This document shows positions 10,949-22,699 of a DNA stretch of 64,000 nucleotides, in pieces. Each line of letters starts with the position of its first letter. The stretch's first letter is position 1. The stretch comes from Sthenelais limicola (taxonomy: Eukaryota > Annelida > Polychaeta > Phyllodocida > Sigalionidae). The stretch is taken from positions 19,120,906 to 19,184,905 of the forward strand of contig OW804096.1 in NCBI GenBank assembly GCA_942159475.1. The letters are read 5' to 3'. Under the pieces are notes generated by a model. It saw only the letters and a list, made by a program, of their open reading frames with translations. It was not told the origin of the DNA and ran no database searches. The translations under genes were made by a program, and so were the position numbers.

Positions 10949-11270
10949 GGTGAAAGAATAGAAGTAGGGTCACATCTGGTGATAGCCTAGATCAGACAGA
11001 ATATAATAAAATAAGATCCATTACATACACATATATATCCCATATATATGTAATACAGCTATACATCACCTTACATTAGCACAGTACAAAAACTCCAATC
11101 AATCATACAACAATATCCATGACTTGTGGCACTTCTAGAGTGATGGATTGCACCTCCCTTAGTCTCCAAATTGAATTCAGCAAATCAATGGCAATGCAAT
11201 GAGGGATTTGCGTTAATACACGTTTGTTATTAAGGCCTTCTATCCACTGAGCTGACTACATCAACAGGGG
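10949..11270. other. Unassigned spacer
   Basis: No element recognised. It ends at a run of G (about 11269-11278) bordering the 30-bp minisatellite. Confidence 0.5.
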
Positions 11271-11280
11271 GGGGGGGGCA

Positions 11281-12450
11281 GTTGGATGAGAAAGAGAGGG
11301 CAGTCAGGCCAGTGGAGGAGAAAGAGAGGGCAGTCAGGCCAGTGGAGGAGAAAGAGAGGGCAGTCAGACCAGTGGAGGAGAAACAGAGGGCAGTGAGGCC
11401 AGTGGAGGAGAAACAGAGGGCAGTGAGGCCAGTGGAGGAGAAACAGAGGGCAGTCAGACCAGTGGAGGAGAAACAGGGGGCAGTCAGACCAGTGGAGGAG
11501 AAACAGAGGGCAGTCAGACCAGTGGAGGAGAAACAGAGGGCAGTCAGACCAGTGGAGAAGAAACAGAGGGCAGTCAGGCCAGTGGAGGAAAAACAGAGGG
11601 CAGTCAGGGCAGTGGAGGAGAGAGAGAGGGCAGTCAGGCCAGTGGTGGAGAAAGAGAGAGCAGTCAGGCCAGTGGAGGAGAAACAGAGGGCAGTCAGGCC
11701 AGTGGAGGAGAAACAGAGGGCAGTCAGACCAGTGGAGGAGAAACAGAGGGCAGTCAGGCCAGTGGAGGAGAAACAGAGGGCAGTCAGACCAGTGGAGGAG
11801 AAACAGAGGACAGTCAGGGCAGTGGAGGAGAAACAGAGGGCAGTCAGGCCAGTGGAGGAGAAACAGAGGGCAGTCAGGCCAGTGGAGGAGAAACAGAGGG
11901 CAGTCAGGCCAGTGGAGGAGAAACAGAGGGCAGTCAGACCAGTGGAGGAGAAACAGAGGGCAGTCAGACCAGTGGAGGAGAGACAGAGGGCAGTCAGGCC
12001 AGTGGAGGAGAAACAGAGGGCAGTCAGGTCAGTGGAGGAGAAACAGAGGGCAGTCAGACCAGTGGAGGAGAAACAGAAGGCAGTCAGGCCAGTGGAGGAG
12101 AAACAGAGGGCAGTCAGGCCAGTGGAGGAGAAACAGAGGGCAGCCAGACCAGTGGAGGAGAAACAGAGGGCAGTCAGGGCAGTGGAGGAGAAACAGAGGG
12201 CAGTCAGACCAGTGGAGGAGAAACAGAGGGCAGTCAGACCAGTGGAGGAGAAACAGAGGGCAGTCAGACCAGTGGAGGAGAAACAGAGGGCAGTCAGACC
12301 AGTGGAGGAGAAACAGATGGCAGTCAGGCCAGTGGAGGAGAAACAGAGGGCAGTCAGGCCAGTGGAGGAGAAACAGAAGGCAGTCAGACCAGTGGAGGAG
12401 AAACAGAGGGCAGTCAGGGCAGTGGAGGCAGAACAGAGGGCAGTCAAAGT
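11281..12450. repeat. 30-bp minisatellite, about 39 copies, open on both strands
   Basis: Unit of 30 bp starting GTGGAGGAGAAACAGAGGGC. Because the unit is a multiple of three without stops, a 407-codon plus frame (11282-12505, repeat unit VEEKQRAVRP) and a 421-codon minus frame (11230-12495, repeat unit ALCFSSTGLT) both stay open, and a second minus frame (12029-12472) does too. The commonest variant, AGG versus AGA, is silent in the plus frame and also in the longest minus frame, so it does not decide between coding and non-coding. Nothing outside the array supports a gene: no recognised domain and only short non-repeat ends. I favour a non-coding minisatellite. Confidence 0.9.
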
Positions 12451-12533
12451 CTTTCCGACGACTGCTTCCCATGAGAAGATCAGCTTAGTGGACACAGTGC
12501 TTTAGTATAAGAAGAACCATTCATCATGGCCGC

Positions 12534-13043
12534 AATAGGGGATTTGCATATGCGCCATCTTGCATCTGGGTCAGATTTTCCGAAAATGTACAATTTGGCT
12601 TCACCAATCCTCTCAAATACCCACATTTAAGACAGAAATGTGCTTCAAACTGCAGTTTAACATAATAAAACTGATACTTCAAATCAATGTGATACTAAAT
12701 AATATACTCATATACCTAGTATTTATCGTTTTTCAGCCAAATTTAGCAGGTGTACATCTGCCAATTGTACATTTTCTGAAAATCTGACCCGTCTAGATTC
12801 GCATGGAATCATGGGAGTTGTATGTCAGTGTAAAAGCTGTAGAAAATGTTCAGCGTGGACTAATTATGAATGATGTAAATATCCATGTATTTAGTTAGCA
12901 TGTTTCCATGAGACTTCCTCTTTCCCATCATGCATTTGGTTTTCATAGATCATGTACACAAACTATGCTATTGGTGAAAGGTTTTTCAATAACAATGTTT
13001 CCGATAAAAATACATGCGCATTGAGACATGCAAATATCCAATT
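12534..13043 (+). mobile_element. Family C MITE interrupted by a family A MITE
   Basis: The left end AATAGGGGATTTGCATA and GCGCCATCTTGCATCT are followed by the family A insertion at 12568-12790. Family C then resumes with AGATTCGCATGGAATCATGG and runs to a degenerate right end near 13043 (GACATGCAAATATCCAATT). Confidence 0.85.
12568..12790 (-). mobile_element. Family A MITE nested in family C
   Basis: Ends GGGTCAGATTTTCCG and GAAAATCTGACCC. The 4-bp flanks are ATCT (12564-12567) and GTCT (12791-12794), one mismatch. Uninterrupted family C copies (20192, 55283) have AATCT at the same point, which makes this an insertion into a known empty site. Confidence 0.9.
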
Positions 13044-13274
13044 ATATATAGATTCTCATCATGCATTCTGAAGTAATTCTGATAAAAACAACATTTGATT
13101 TCTTTACGTCAAACTAGCCGCAAATCCAGGAATGAGGTTAAAAAGGAGAATAATATTGTGTCTGTTAGGGTCTATAAGGGTCTGTTGCATAACAAACCCT
13201 TACTTAATGTTTTCCTTCCTTACTTAATGTTCCTTGCTAGGCAGCTGGTAAGGAACGTTCAGGGAAGGAATTTG

Positions 13275-13545
13275 CTTTACTCCACATACTATGTGTATGG
13301 GCGGGAGTAGTGTGGTAATTTGCACCAGTTCCACGCGTGTGGTATGACTTCCTGTCCCCAGTAAACATAGTCATATAAGGTAAGCATTTTGTATGTGGTA
13401 CCCAGGACACTATTGCACTATCCTCCCTCAATGTTTTTATTTTTTTTGTAACCCACTCGCCTATTGGCTTGTGGACCACGAAAAAATAAACATCTTGGAC
13501 AGTGCAATAGTGTCCCTTGTACCATATTCTCATCAGGTTCTATCT
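13275..13545 (+). repeat. Composite repeat with family E foldback, copy 1
   Basis: Positions 13275-13390 match 44375-44475 and 49405-49500 (TGGTAATTTGCACCAG, CACGCGTGTGGTATGACTTC). Positions 13391-13545 are the family E inverted-repeat element: GGACACTATTGCACTATCC on the left pairs with GGACAGTGCAATAGTGTCCC on the right. The outermost AGATAGAACC of the left arm, present in the other copies, is missing here. Confidence 0.75.
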
Positions 13546-13884
13546 ATATATAGAGAACTGTTTCTAATATAACATATATCATTGTGCTAGATGGACTAAA
13601 TTTGGAAAACATCTAAACTTAGTAGCGTCATTGACCATTATAAATGGCCATTCAATCCAATACCAAACAATTCAATCAGGCAATTTTTCCATGTAATCAT
13701 ATTGTAAGGTTCGATGATGTAACCCTGTATCTTAATTAATTAATTATTCTATGTATTTTACACCCTTTGCTTTAGGGTTGGCCTGGAAAATCTACATTGT
13801 TGAGGGAATATCCCATTTTGTATGATTATTTGATTACTGAATAAAAGTTGTTATATTGTCTAACTAGTCAAAGAACACTAACTG
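13546..13884. other. Unassigned AT-rich spacer
   Basis: Nothing recognised apart from the simple stretch TTAATTAATTAATTA near 13732. Confidence 0.5.
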
Positions 13885-13944
13885 ATTTGGGTTATTTGAG
13901 AGGATTGGTGGAGGCGAATTGTACATTTTCTGAAGATCTGACTC
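13885..13944 (+). mobile_element. Family A MITE, right-end fragment
   Basis: Matches only the last 60 bp, from TTTGGGTTATTTGAGAGG to the end GATCTGACTC. Confidence 0.8.
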
Positions 13945-14286
13945 ATATGTTGTTGTGTATTCTAGCCTTACGAGGGCTTCCCAATCAGGGATAATTATTA
14001 GTTTCTACTACAGAGAAACCTCATACAGCATACTGGCGTAATATGAGAGCTCATATGTTGCTTAGTAAACATGTTTTTCTTCTGAGTTTCTGGGTTTCTC
14101 ATCTGAGAATGTAATCAACTTGAAAGTAAGTCTAGAAATTGGACACGAATATGGAAAGCATAGCGTTCTAGCCACAATAACAAGAGTTGGAAAAGAAGAA
14201 AACGAAAAAGAAGAGTTCTTGTGTTGTGAGTTCTCTTAGCAAGCTGGGATACAATTTAGATATTTCGATTTCATTTTTTATTTTAT

Positions 14287-14524
14287 AGGTCAGATTTTCA
14301 GAAAATGTAGAATTCGCTTTCCCAAATCCTCTCAATTTAAGACCCACATTTAAGACAAAAAACACCTTCAAAATGCAGTTTAACTTAACAGAACCGATAG
14401 TTTAAATCAAGGCAATACGAAATATACTCAGATATACTCAGTATTCATCATTTTTCAGCCAAATTTAGCAGAATTTCCTAAATGTGTAGAGCTGCTGATT
14501 GTACATTTTCTGAAAATCTGACCC
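14287..14524 (-). mobile_element. Family A MITE, full length
   Basis: Both inverted ends are present (AGGTCAGATTTTCAG and GAAAATCTGACCC). The flanks TTAT and ATAT are similar but not identical. A family B copy follows within about 5 bp. Confidence 0.9.
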
Positions 14525-14528
14525 ATAT

Positions 14529-14922
14529 ATGTGACGTGTTCCAGAAGAATGAGTCACAAGTAGCAAAGTTGCTAATTTTCAAAGTGTTTTATTCACAGGA
14601 TGTATTTGTCAGAAGGTTTTCATCTTGTGGGTGCTCAACGTTTTCTGTAACATGAATGTATGTCCCAAATTTCAGGACGGTGTATTAAATATATTCATGC
14701 ATTTCTAAGGTCATCCTGTAGAGTATATTTAGCTACTTTACTAGTAAATGTCCACCCGAAATATTGCAATCTTTCAAAACTAAATATATCAAACATGAAA
14801 TCTAGAAATACTTATTAGATGTTCCTACTGTTTACTATCATTGGAATTAGCTTGATCTCATCTTTTCAAATATGATCTCAAAATCTCATTTAGCCACTCA
14901 TTTGCCTGAAACCAATCAAATA
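14529..14922. mobile_element. Family B MITE, near complete, degenerate ends
   Basis: Left end ATGTGACGTGTTCCAGAAG then AATGAGTCACAAGTAGC. Right end AGCCACTCATTTGCCTGAAACC. Both ends are mutated relative to 3923-4328, suggesting an older copy. Confidence 0.8.
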
Positions 14923-15176
14923 TATAAATATTTTGAATTTACTTTAGAGGGAAATATTGCCTCTGGTTTACACGGGAAACTGTGCAAAATGAGCCCCTCA
15001 CAACAGTCAGTCATTAATCCTAGTCTATATTCCATATTTTAAATCAATAGCTGTAACATTTTGTATAACGTGTGCACTGTCAGTATATTTAGTAGCTGTA
15101 TAGCCTAATGTGTACAACCCATACAAGTAACTGTAGTATGTCATAGCATAGATGTTACATGTTTATACCTGCCTAT

Positions 15177-15400
15177 GGTTGAAATCGTCAGAAAATGTAC
15201 AGTTCACCTCACAAATTATATCAAAAACCCAAATTTCAGACAGAAATAAAGTTCAAAATACGGTTCAACCTAAACAGACAGAATCAATGCAATGCCAAAT
15301 ATACTCAATTTTACCTAGTATTAACCAAATTGCAGCCTAATTTAGCAGAATTAAATGAATGTGTACAGCTGCCAATTGTACATTTTCTGAAATCTGACCC
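15177..15400 (-). mobile_element. Family A MITE, left end degenerate
   Basis: Right end TGAAATCTGACCC is intact. The left end reads TTGAAATCGTCAGAAAATG, so the first few terminal bases have changed. Confidence 0.85.
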
Positions 15401-15794
15401 ATATGGTAGTGTTGGGCGGGATAGAGGTTGAGGCAAAGACAACCTAGACCTCTTTGGTTGAGGTACAGGTGGTGTTTATGTGTTAATGGGGTTGACAAGT
15501 TCGGGACTAAAACAGACTTGATCTTACATACTAATGAGCCAGGGGGAGAATGGGGGTGGGGTGGTGAGGGCGGGGGGGGGAGGGTGGAGCTAACCCTGGA
15601 GAAGGTGGGGAAGCTACCTATATATAGGCAACCAGGGCAGTCACGGCTATACCTAAACCTCATTCTCCTTTGTGTTGAAAGCTTTGGGTTAATTCAGCAG
15701 CCTATAGTTGGAGTTCAGTATATATATAAGTTTGGCTATATTATGTACTGAGACTGAGGGTACTCCAGGGCACTGTGGTGCTCAAGCGGCACAT
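15401..15794. other. Spacer with a short G-rich run
   Basis: A G-rich stretch at 15540-15600 (GGGTGGGGTGGTGAGGG) could form a G-quadruplex. No gene recognised. Confidence 0.5.
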
Positions 15795-16014
15795 GGGTCA
15801 TATTTTCAGAAAATGTACAATTGGCAGCTGTACACATTTAGTAAATTCTGCTACAATTTGGTCAATACTAGGTAAATACGAGTACATTTGGTATTGCATT
15901 GATTCTAGCAAACTGTTTGGTTAAGTTGAACTGTATTTTGAACTTTATTTCTGTCTTACATGTGTGTTATTTGAGAGGATTGGCGAAGTTGAATCGTACA
16001 TTTTCTGAAAATCT
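15795..16014 (+). mobile_element. Family A MITE, right terminus truncated
   Basis: It starts GGGTCATATTTTCAG and ends at GAAAATCTG, where the final ACCC is replaced by unrelated sequence. Confidence 0.85.
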
Positions 16015-16089
16015 GCTTTTTGTGCAGGTGCACAATCAGTTTGTTCCAGTAAATTACACTTTGTTTTGACAGTGATCTCCGACTAAAGA

Positions 16090-17995
16090 CTGCTAACACA
16101 ATAGATGGTAGTATACTACCCCAGGAGTTAGTAGAAGGTCAGCTATAAGAGCTGAATAGCCTGGAAAAACATCATACAACAATAGATGGCAGTATACAAC
16201 GGTACCCCAGGAGTTAGTAGAAGGTCAGCTATAAGAGCTGAACTAAACAGCCTGGTAAAACATCATACAACAATAGATGGTAGTATACTACCCCGGGAGT
16301 TAGTGGAAGGCCAGCTATAAGTGCTGAATAGCCTGGTAAAACATCATACAACAATAGATGGTAGTATACTACCCCAGGTAGTAAGTGGAAGACCAGCTGT
16401 AGGAGCTGCACTAAACAGCCTGGTAAACCACATACATCAATAGATGGTAGTATACTACCCCAGGTGTTAGTGGAGGACCAGCTGTAGGAGCTGAACTAAA
16501 CATCCTGGTAAACCATCATACACCAATAGATGGTAGTATACTACCCCAGGATTTAGTGTAAGACTAGCTATGTGAGCTGAACTAAACAGCCTGGTAATAC
16601 ACCATACAACAATAGATGGTAGTATACTAACCCAGGTGTTAGTGGAAGACCAGCTATAGGAGCTGAACTAAACAGCCTGGTAAAACATCATACAACAATA
16701 GATGGTAGTATACTACCCAGGAGTTAGTGGAAGACCAGCTATAGGAGCAGAACAGCCTGGTAAACCATCCTACAACAATAGATGGTAGTATACTACCCCA
16801 GGGGTTAGTGGAAGACCAGCTATAGGAACTAAACAGCCTGGTAAAACATCATACAACAATAGATGGTAGTATACTACCCCAGGAGTTAGAGGAAGACCAG
16901 CTATAGGAGCTGAACTAAACAGCCTGGTAAAACATCATACAACAATATATAGTAGTATACTACACCAGGAGTTAGTGGAAGACCAGTTATAGGAGCTGAA
17001 CAGCCTGTTAAAACATCTTACAACAATAGATGGTAGTATACTACACCAGGAGTTAGTGGAAGACCAGCTGTAGGAGCTGAACAGCCTCGTATAACATCAT
17101 ACAACAATATATGGTTGTATACTACCCCAGGAGTTAGTGGAAGGCTCTCTATAGGAGCTGAACAGCCTGGTAAACCATCCTACAACAATAGATGGTAGTA
17201 TACTACCTCAGGAGTTAGTGTAAGACCAGCTACAGGAGCTCAACAGCCTGGTAAAATATCATACAATTCTCCCTATCTCGAATACCACTATTCGATCGAG
17301 CAGCCGCCTAAGATTTAAATTTGGAATTAATCTGGACGCAGCGCTTTGTTCCTCCGCTATGTCCAGCTATGGTCAAATGCTAGGTATGCACTATGGTTCT
17401 GCATACGCCAATGCTTACAGAAAAGTATGTATTCAAGGTATAAACTAATCTTATACGCCAGAAGAATCGCAACAATGTCAGCTAAAAGCAGGCTTTAGAA
17501 TTGTCCCAATTGATACAAATTTGACGAGACAGGAATCAATTGTCTAACAAATGTTTTGTTTTAGCACTGAAACTGGAAGCTTCTTTGATGGCTTTGGGTA
17601 GTGGTTGGGGCGACGATTATCACTGGCGTTAACTTGGCACACCACAAACTGTAATCGAGATAGCAAGAATTGACCAGCCCGCCAGTCTATAATAAATGGT
17701 AGTAGACTAAACAGCCTGGTATCCCATCATACAGCAATAAATGGTAGTATATTACCCCAGGAGTTAGTGGAAGACCAGCTATAGAAGCTGCACTAAACAG
17801 CCTGGTATCCCATCATACAGCAATAAATGGTAGTATATTACCCCAGGAGTTAGTGGAAGACCAGCTATAGGAACTGAACTAAACAGCCTGGTAAAACATC
17901 ATACAACAATAGATGGTAGTATACTACCCCAGAAGTTAGTAGAAGACCAGCTATAAGAGCTGAACAGCCCGGTACCCCATCCTACAATTGACCAG
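16090..17995. repeat. Satellite of about 80-85 bp, about 18 units, interrupted
   Basis: Each unit holds a 12-bp palindrome GTAGTATACTAC, then AGGAGTTAGTGGAAGACCAG, AGCTATAGGAGCTGAAC and CAGCCTGGTAAAACATCAT. Some units lack an internal TAAAC, giving two length classes. The array runs 16090-17264, is broken by an insertion (17269-17667), and resumes at about 17690-17995. Frames over it (for example 16229-16411 minus) are not genes. Confidence 0.95.
17269..17667. mobile_element. 399-bp MITE inserted in the satellite
   Basis: Ends CTCCCTATCTCGA and its inverted counterpart TCGAGATAGCAAG, flanked by AATT on each side (17265-17268 and 17668-17671). The array end at about 17984-17996 carries the uninterrupted version, CCTACAATTGACCAGCC. 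No coding capacity. A 4-bp AATT duplication is unlike the TTAA of piggyBac; the superfamily is unresolved. Confidence 0.8.
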
Positions 17996-18310
17996 CCTGC
18001 AGTGTTTGTCTCATAAGGTGGTGGATGTGGTGGCACTGTATGACTCATGATGTCTCCATGCCTCTATCAATATGTACAAGGCTTTCCACCACACGTGTAG
18101 CCCCTCCACACGCTCACCATCAATTACCATTCATCTACAGTTCACCCCCCGGAGAATAATCAAATGTATGAATGAGAATGATGAAGTGTCCTAGTGAGTA
18201 GTCTGGGGGGAAGTGAATGGAAGTTTTTGTTAACATTTATTTCTCCATATAAACATTTGATAAATATACCATTCATCACTCAGGATAAGTATTTAGGACT
18301 TATTTACATA
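17996..18310. other. Unassigned spacer
   Basis: No repeat family or gene seen. Confidence 0.5.
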
Positions 18311-18710
18311 TGTGATGTGTTTCAGGAAAATGAGTCATAAGTCGCAAAATTGATATTTTTCAAAGTGTTTTTTTCACAAGATCTCATTATTGGAATGTTC
18401 TATTTTTTGGTGGGTTGATCACTCATAGCTATATCAATTGATGTATCAAATTTAAGAACAATCTATGTAATATATCCTTTCGTTTTGAAGGTCCTCATAT
18501 GGACTACATTTAGTTACTTTACTGTTTATTGACCCCCAGAAATATTGGAAACATTTTTTTCAAAAACGAAAATATCAAACTTAAAATCTAGAAATATTTA
18601 TTAGATTATTAGACTGTTTACTATCATTGGAATCAGCTTGATCTCATCTTTTCAAATATAATGGTATCTCAAAATCTTTTTTTTTGCGACTTATGACTTA
18701 TGACTTATTC
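18311..18710. mobile_element. Family B MITE, right terminus lost
   Basis: The left end is intact (TGTGATGTGTTTCAGGAAAA). The right arm reads TTGCGACTTATGACTTATGAC and then leaves the family before the terminus. Confidence 0.85.
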
Positions 18711-18974
18711 CAATGGTGTTAAACTAATAAGTATTTTTAAGAAGGGATTTACTGCACATTTATATATGATAGAGAAATAGATATTATCCGGAATAATTAT
18801 GAATATGTTGGAGAATTAACTTTGTAAAACAGCTTACGTCCGGCGTGTATTCCGATAAAGGGAAAAGGAATGGTCAAGTTAGATGTGATGATGTCACAAA
18901 CTTCAGCTCCATGGACCTAACTTTGTGCAGTGAATTTAGCACCATTGATTGGCATGTCGGCTATTTACATTATA

Positions 18975-19120
18975 TAGAGTGAGGTGGAGGGAGAGAGAGG
19001 GGGAAGAGAGAGAGAGAGAGAGGGAGGGAGAAAGGAGGAGAGAGACACAGAGAGAGGAAGAGAGGAGAGACAGAGAGAGGGACAGACAGACAGAGGGCGA
19101 GGGAGAGAGAAGAGAGGAGG
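18975..19120. repeat. GA-rich simple repeat
   Basis: Purine-rich GAGAGAGAGG/GACAGA tract. Frames on both strands (18949-19137 plus, 18965-19252 minus) are low-complexity products of the tract. Confidence 0.95.
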
Positions 19121-19336
19121 ATTATCATACAACATAAGTACTGCTATATCTCTCATACATATTTCCGTTATGACTTTATATAGTAAACTTCTTAAACGTG
19201 CATTACAACCTATGCATGCAAAATCTGGACAAACCTGATTCTTTTTGCACAAATATCAACTTCATAACATATTTAAACATAGTCATCATGTCTAGGCATT
19301 GTCATGCTAGCAGAACCATGTAAATACCAATCTCCA

Positions 19337-19380
19337 ATCGGTGCGCACCGATATGGCTCTGTTGACTTGTTTACAAGTCA
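19337..19380. repeat. Two adjacent palindromes
   Basis: A perfect 16-bp palindrome ATCGGTGCGCACCGAT (19337-19352) is followed 10 bp later by TGACTTGT TT ACAAGTCA (19363-19380). They could be binding sites for dimeric proteins or chance. Confidence 0.7.
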
Positions 19381-19416
19381 TAGAAGTAACATTAGCATAC
19401 ATCAATTCTCTTACTC

Positions 19417-19600
19417 TCAATTCAATTCAATTCAAGTATTCTTTATTGCGTTACGATCTTACATACAATGTGGTAATTCGGTCGTCTATATAGACAAAAG
19501 TCTAAGTAGTTCTTCCACCAGCTGCCATCTACTTGATTTGTTTAATTACAGAAGTTACAACATGAACATGAAAAATAAATTATATGTAAAAGTAATGGAA
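19417..19600 (-). mobile_element. Retroposon 3' end with (GAATT)n tail, minus strand
   Basis: TTCAATTCAATTCAATTCAA at 19417-19435 is followed by GTATTCTTTATTGCG. On the minus strand this reads AATAAAGAATAC then (TTGAA)n, a typical end of CR1/L2-like elements and their SINEs. The 5' limit is unclear. Confidence 0.5.
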
Positions 19601-20191
19601 TACATGATATGGTCAGATGAGGGTTGAAAATCATGAGTGTTGAACAGAATGAGGTTATTAAATTACAATACAAGACATTAAGTAAGATGCTGTTAGATAT
19701 TAAAGACATTAGATTATCGTAATATCAGATTTTTAGGCTGGTCAGAAGACGATAACATTTTTGTTACAAGCTGAGAGTCATCTGTTTAGTTTAAGTAGTA
19801 CTGTACTGTACTTACTTATATTCACCTTAGGTTATCACAATCAGTTTAAAACTGTTTGGAGTTATACTCTGACATCAATTATATGCTAATGACCAAAGTC
19901 ACAAACCTCCATATTTTGCTACTCTCCAATCCCTGTCAGTTGTTAACATGGGGGTTATGTTTTGTTTTAGATATGTTTATTCAGCCAGAGACATTATGTA
20001 GACATACACTATTCTCAGTATTAGCTGAGGGAAAAGATTAATGTTTATGGATTCGATACATCAGAATATATATAAAGAAAGAGAATTATCTTTAGGAAAA
20101 ATACCACAAAAATATAATAAAATAGATAACACAATTAAGAACCATCACCTGGGTATAACAACATTGTGCCACTGACCAAGGAGCTTTAAAC
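19601..20191. other. Unassigned spacer
   Basis: No repeat family or gene seen. Confidence 0.45.
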
Positions 20192-20527
20192 AATAGGGGA
20201 GTTGCATAGCCGCCATTTTGAATCTTAATTCGCATGGAATTATGGGACTAATGGTACAGTCTAAACTCTATAGAAATCATGCCATGTTCAGCATGGAATA
20301 TTTATCAATATCCATGTGTTATACATGTGTCCATAACTCTAGCCTCCATCGTTCCCATCATGCATTTGGTTTTTATAGAAAATTTATAAAAGCTGTGATA
20401 TTCGTGAAAACATTCTAGCAATTTTTTATAAAAATGTTCCCAAATATTCGTATGTCATATTTCTTCAAAATCCATCCCATGATGCACTGTACCAGACATG
20501 CGCAGTGGCACATGCAAGTCCCCTATT
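20192..20527 (+). mobile_element. Family C MITE, complete (336 bp)
   Basis: Reference copy for family C. Left end AATAGGGGAGTTGCATAGC and right end CATGCAAGTCCCCTATT are imperfect inverted repeats. Just inside the left end is GCCGCCATTTTGAATC, the complement of GATTCAAAATGGCGGC. The interior contains CATCATGCATTTGG and ACATGCGCAGTGGC. No open frame of note. I could not define a clear target duplication. Confidence 0.85.
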
Positions 20528-22690
20528 AGCTAGAGGCATACATACAAAATAATAAAGTAGCGCGGAGTGTGTCCACTTTCTGGATGCCTAGGCGCAAAAG
20601 GTGGGTTGTTACAGTGGGAACAGGCCATAACAGGCAACCTGTAGTACTTACCATACTCAGTTTAAAACATTGATGTATAAATTGTTATTTTGTTCATCAT
20701 TGCATTGCTTTCTCCTGAGGGGAGGGGGACATTAGAGTGGTTATCTTAGAGTTATATGGTATATCTTCACAGGTGATGAATAGACAAAGTTGACTTCTGG
20801 TCGTAGCGGGCATAGCAATATTGTAAGTGTGCGTACCACCCGACGAAATTGCATAGCCCAAGGGAGATAACCACCTCTTACACTGCCAGAAGTCTATTTT
20901 GTATTTATTATACCTCTCCCAATTTTTTGTGTGAAAAAATAGCGAAAATTTGATGGAAATGAGTGTCGGACAACCAGCTCTGTCCACCACTCGGTTTGTT
21001 TACGCTCTCACTTAGCTTCACTTCCGATCCACCCCACTCATTTTCAAGTCTATTTTTCTTTTTGAATATGCAATAAATTTGCAATTTCACAGTTGCTTAT
21101 CATTATAAGATTATCATTTATAATTACAGATGATGTATAACAAGTCTTTTTTCTACGAAAATAATTATCTAAAAACAGAATATAAGGACGCGAACATGGG
21201 CCAAAAATTCTGCCAGTGGTTAATATGATATGCAAATATCGCCCAGCAGGAGATACGGTTTTCCTAGGCTGTAGCCTATGTAATACCATACCATCCCGCC
21301 AAGAGGTATAATGTATAATAATGCATCTTCACACACCCCCCCCCCGACTACAGACCTTCTTCACCCTATATTCCATGCAGGAGACCCTCTACTCATCCTA
21401 AACTAACGTGTATAGCCTTTTCCTATAATAAACAACACATTCCCAATATTCAACACCACTGGAAGAAGAAATTCACAAGCTGTAGGAGGTGAGGCGAGAC
21501 TGCTGTCTCCTAAAATGCTGCGTCATGTAACCTGATCATAGTTTAAGCTCGCCTCCCTGGCTGAAGAGTTCCAGGCGAGTGATAGAAGGCAGATTGGGGG
21601 AGAGCATTATTAGGTTACACGTGACCAGGCCGCCGGCAGACCTGTTACTGCCGCACAGAGCACTTGTACCTGCCGCAGTCTATGTCACACACATTCTCTC
21701 TTTTCGTTTCTTTTCTTTTAGAAGAGAATACTCTTTTATTTGTCAACATTTACATATAGGTTGACGAAGAGGTCGACAGGCGTCTGGGAGGATCCCAGCT
21801 CTTCCAGCAGCGGAGTAGCTATAATTCATGAAAATATTTATTTTAATTTTTGATAAAAATAATTATTGTATTAATGTAATTATCACACGGTCCGATTTCT
21901 GACATCATAGTAATAAAAGGTGTCTTGTCTGATTTATTATTCTTAAATCTTGGCACAGGACTGATATATTAACAATATTATTGATGTCTAAAACAGGGCC
22001 CAGATATTCAAGAACTCGCAATTCGTACGAATTGGGGACTCACGAAAAGTCCAAAATCTTGCCTATGAATTGTCGTAAGAACCCACCCATGATTTGTCAT
22101 ATGAATTGGAGTTTTCTTCCTATGAAAGCCCACACATTACCGTACCCAAGTATGTTTCTTAAGAATGATTTTGAATTCATACAAATTGTCTTAAGGCCAA
22201 TTCGGCTCTGACTTCTTTAATGTGTGGGCCTGGTCTATAAGTATAAATATGAGTAAAAATGTAATTCCTGCATGTATATTACAGTACAGGGCCTAGCCCA
22301 CTAAGCCGATTCTCATGCGATTCTTTATTTTCTTTTATTATTATCATAGAATGTTTATTCAAGTTTGGGGTCAGTTTTTGATTATTTCACACTTTATGAT
22401 TTATGTATTTGTGTTTTACGTTTGAAGGTATATCGTTTGCTTCATAATGTCAAATGTGTTATGTTTGTGTTTTATATGACTGTATGTCGCTGTTATGATT
22501 GTTCATTATGTGATTTGTGGCGACATATGCCAGTTTTGCCCTGCCAGGGAGCGACAAATCTATATCATACCTTTATTATACATTATATAACCTATATTCA
22601 TGTTCAGTTACATTGCCATGACTGTTTCTTTTTATTTCATGTTTACTCAACAATGCTTATATACCATGTCCAAGTAGTTTAGATATTCTA
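20528..22690. other. Unassigned spacer of about 2.2 kb
   Basis: Overlapping minus-strand frames at 20697-21090 and 21050-21289 are not recognisable proteins. A GGGAGATAAC motif is at about 20863-20872, a C-run is at 21336, and AATTCGTACGAATT, a 14-bp palindrome, is at 22020. I see no confident gene. Confidence 0.45.
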
Positions 22691-22699
22691 TATAGACAT

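Noticed and set aside
15540..15600. Short G-rich stretch as a separate minisatellite
   Set aside because: Too short and irregular to define a unit; only noted as possible G-quadruplex.
16090..17995. Regular repeats resembling a CRISPR array
   Set aside because: Repeats are contiguous units of about 85 bp without unique spacers, in eukaryotic DNA.
20218..20418. Plus frame similar to that at 55326-55508
   Set aside because: Both lie inside family C elements; the shared peptide is a by-product of element homology.
22365..22682. 105-codon plus frame as part of a LINE ORF
   Set aside because: No reverse-transcriptase motif (for example Y/F-x-DD) is present; Cys/Tyr/Val-rich composition fits AT-rich chance sequence.
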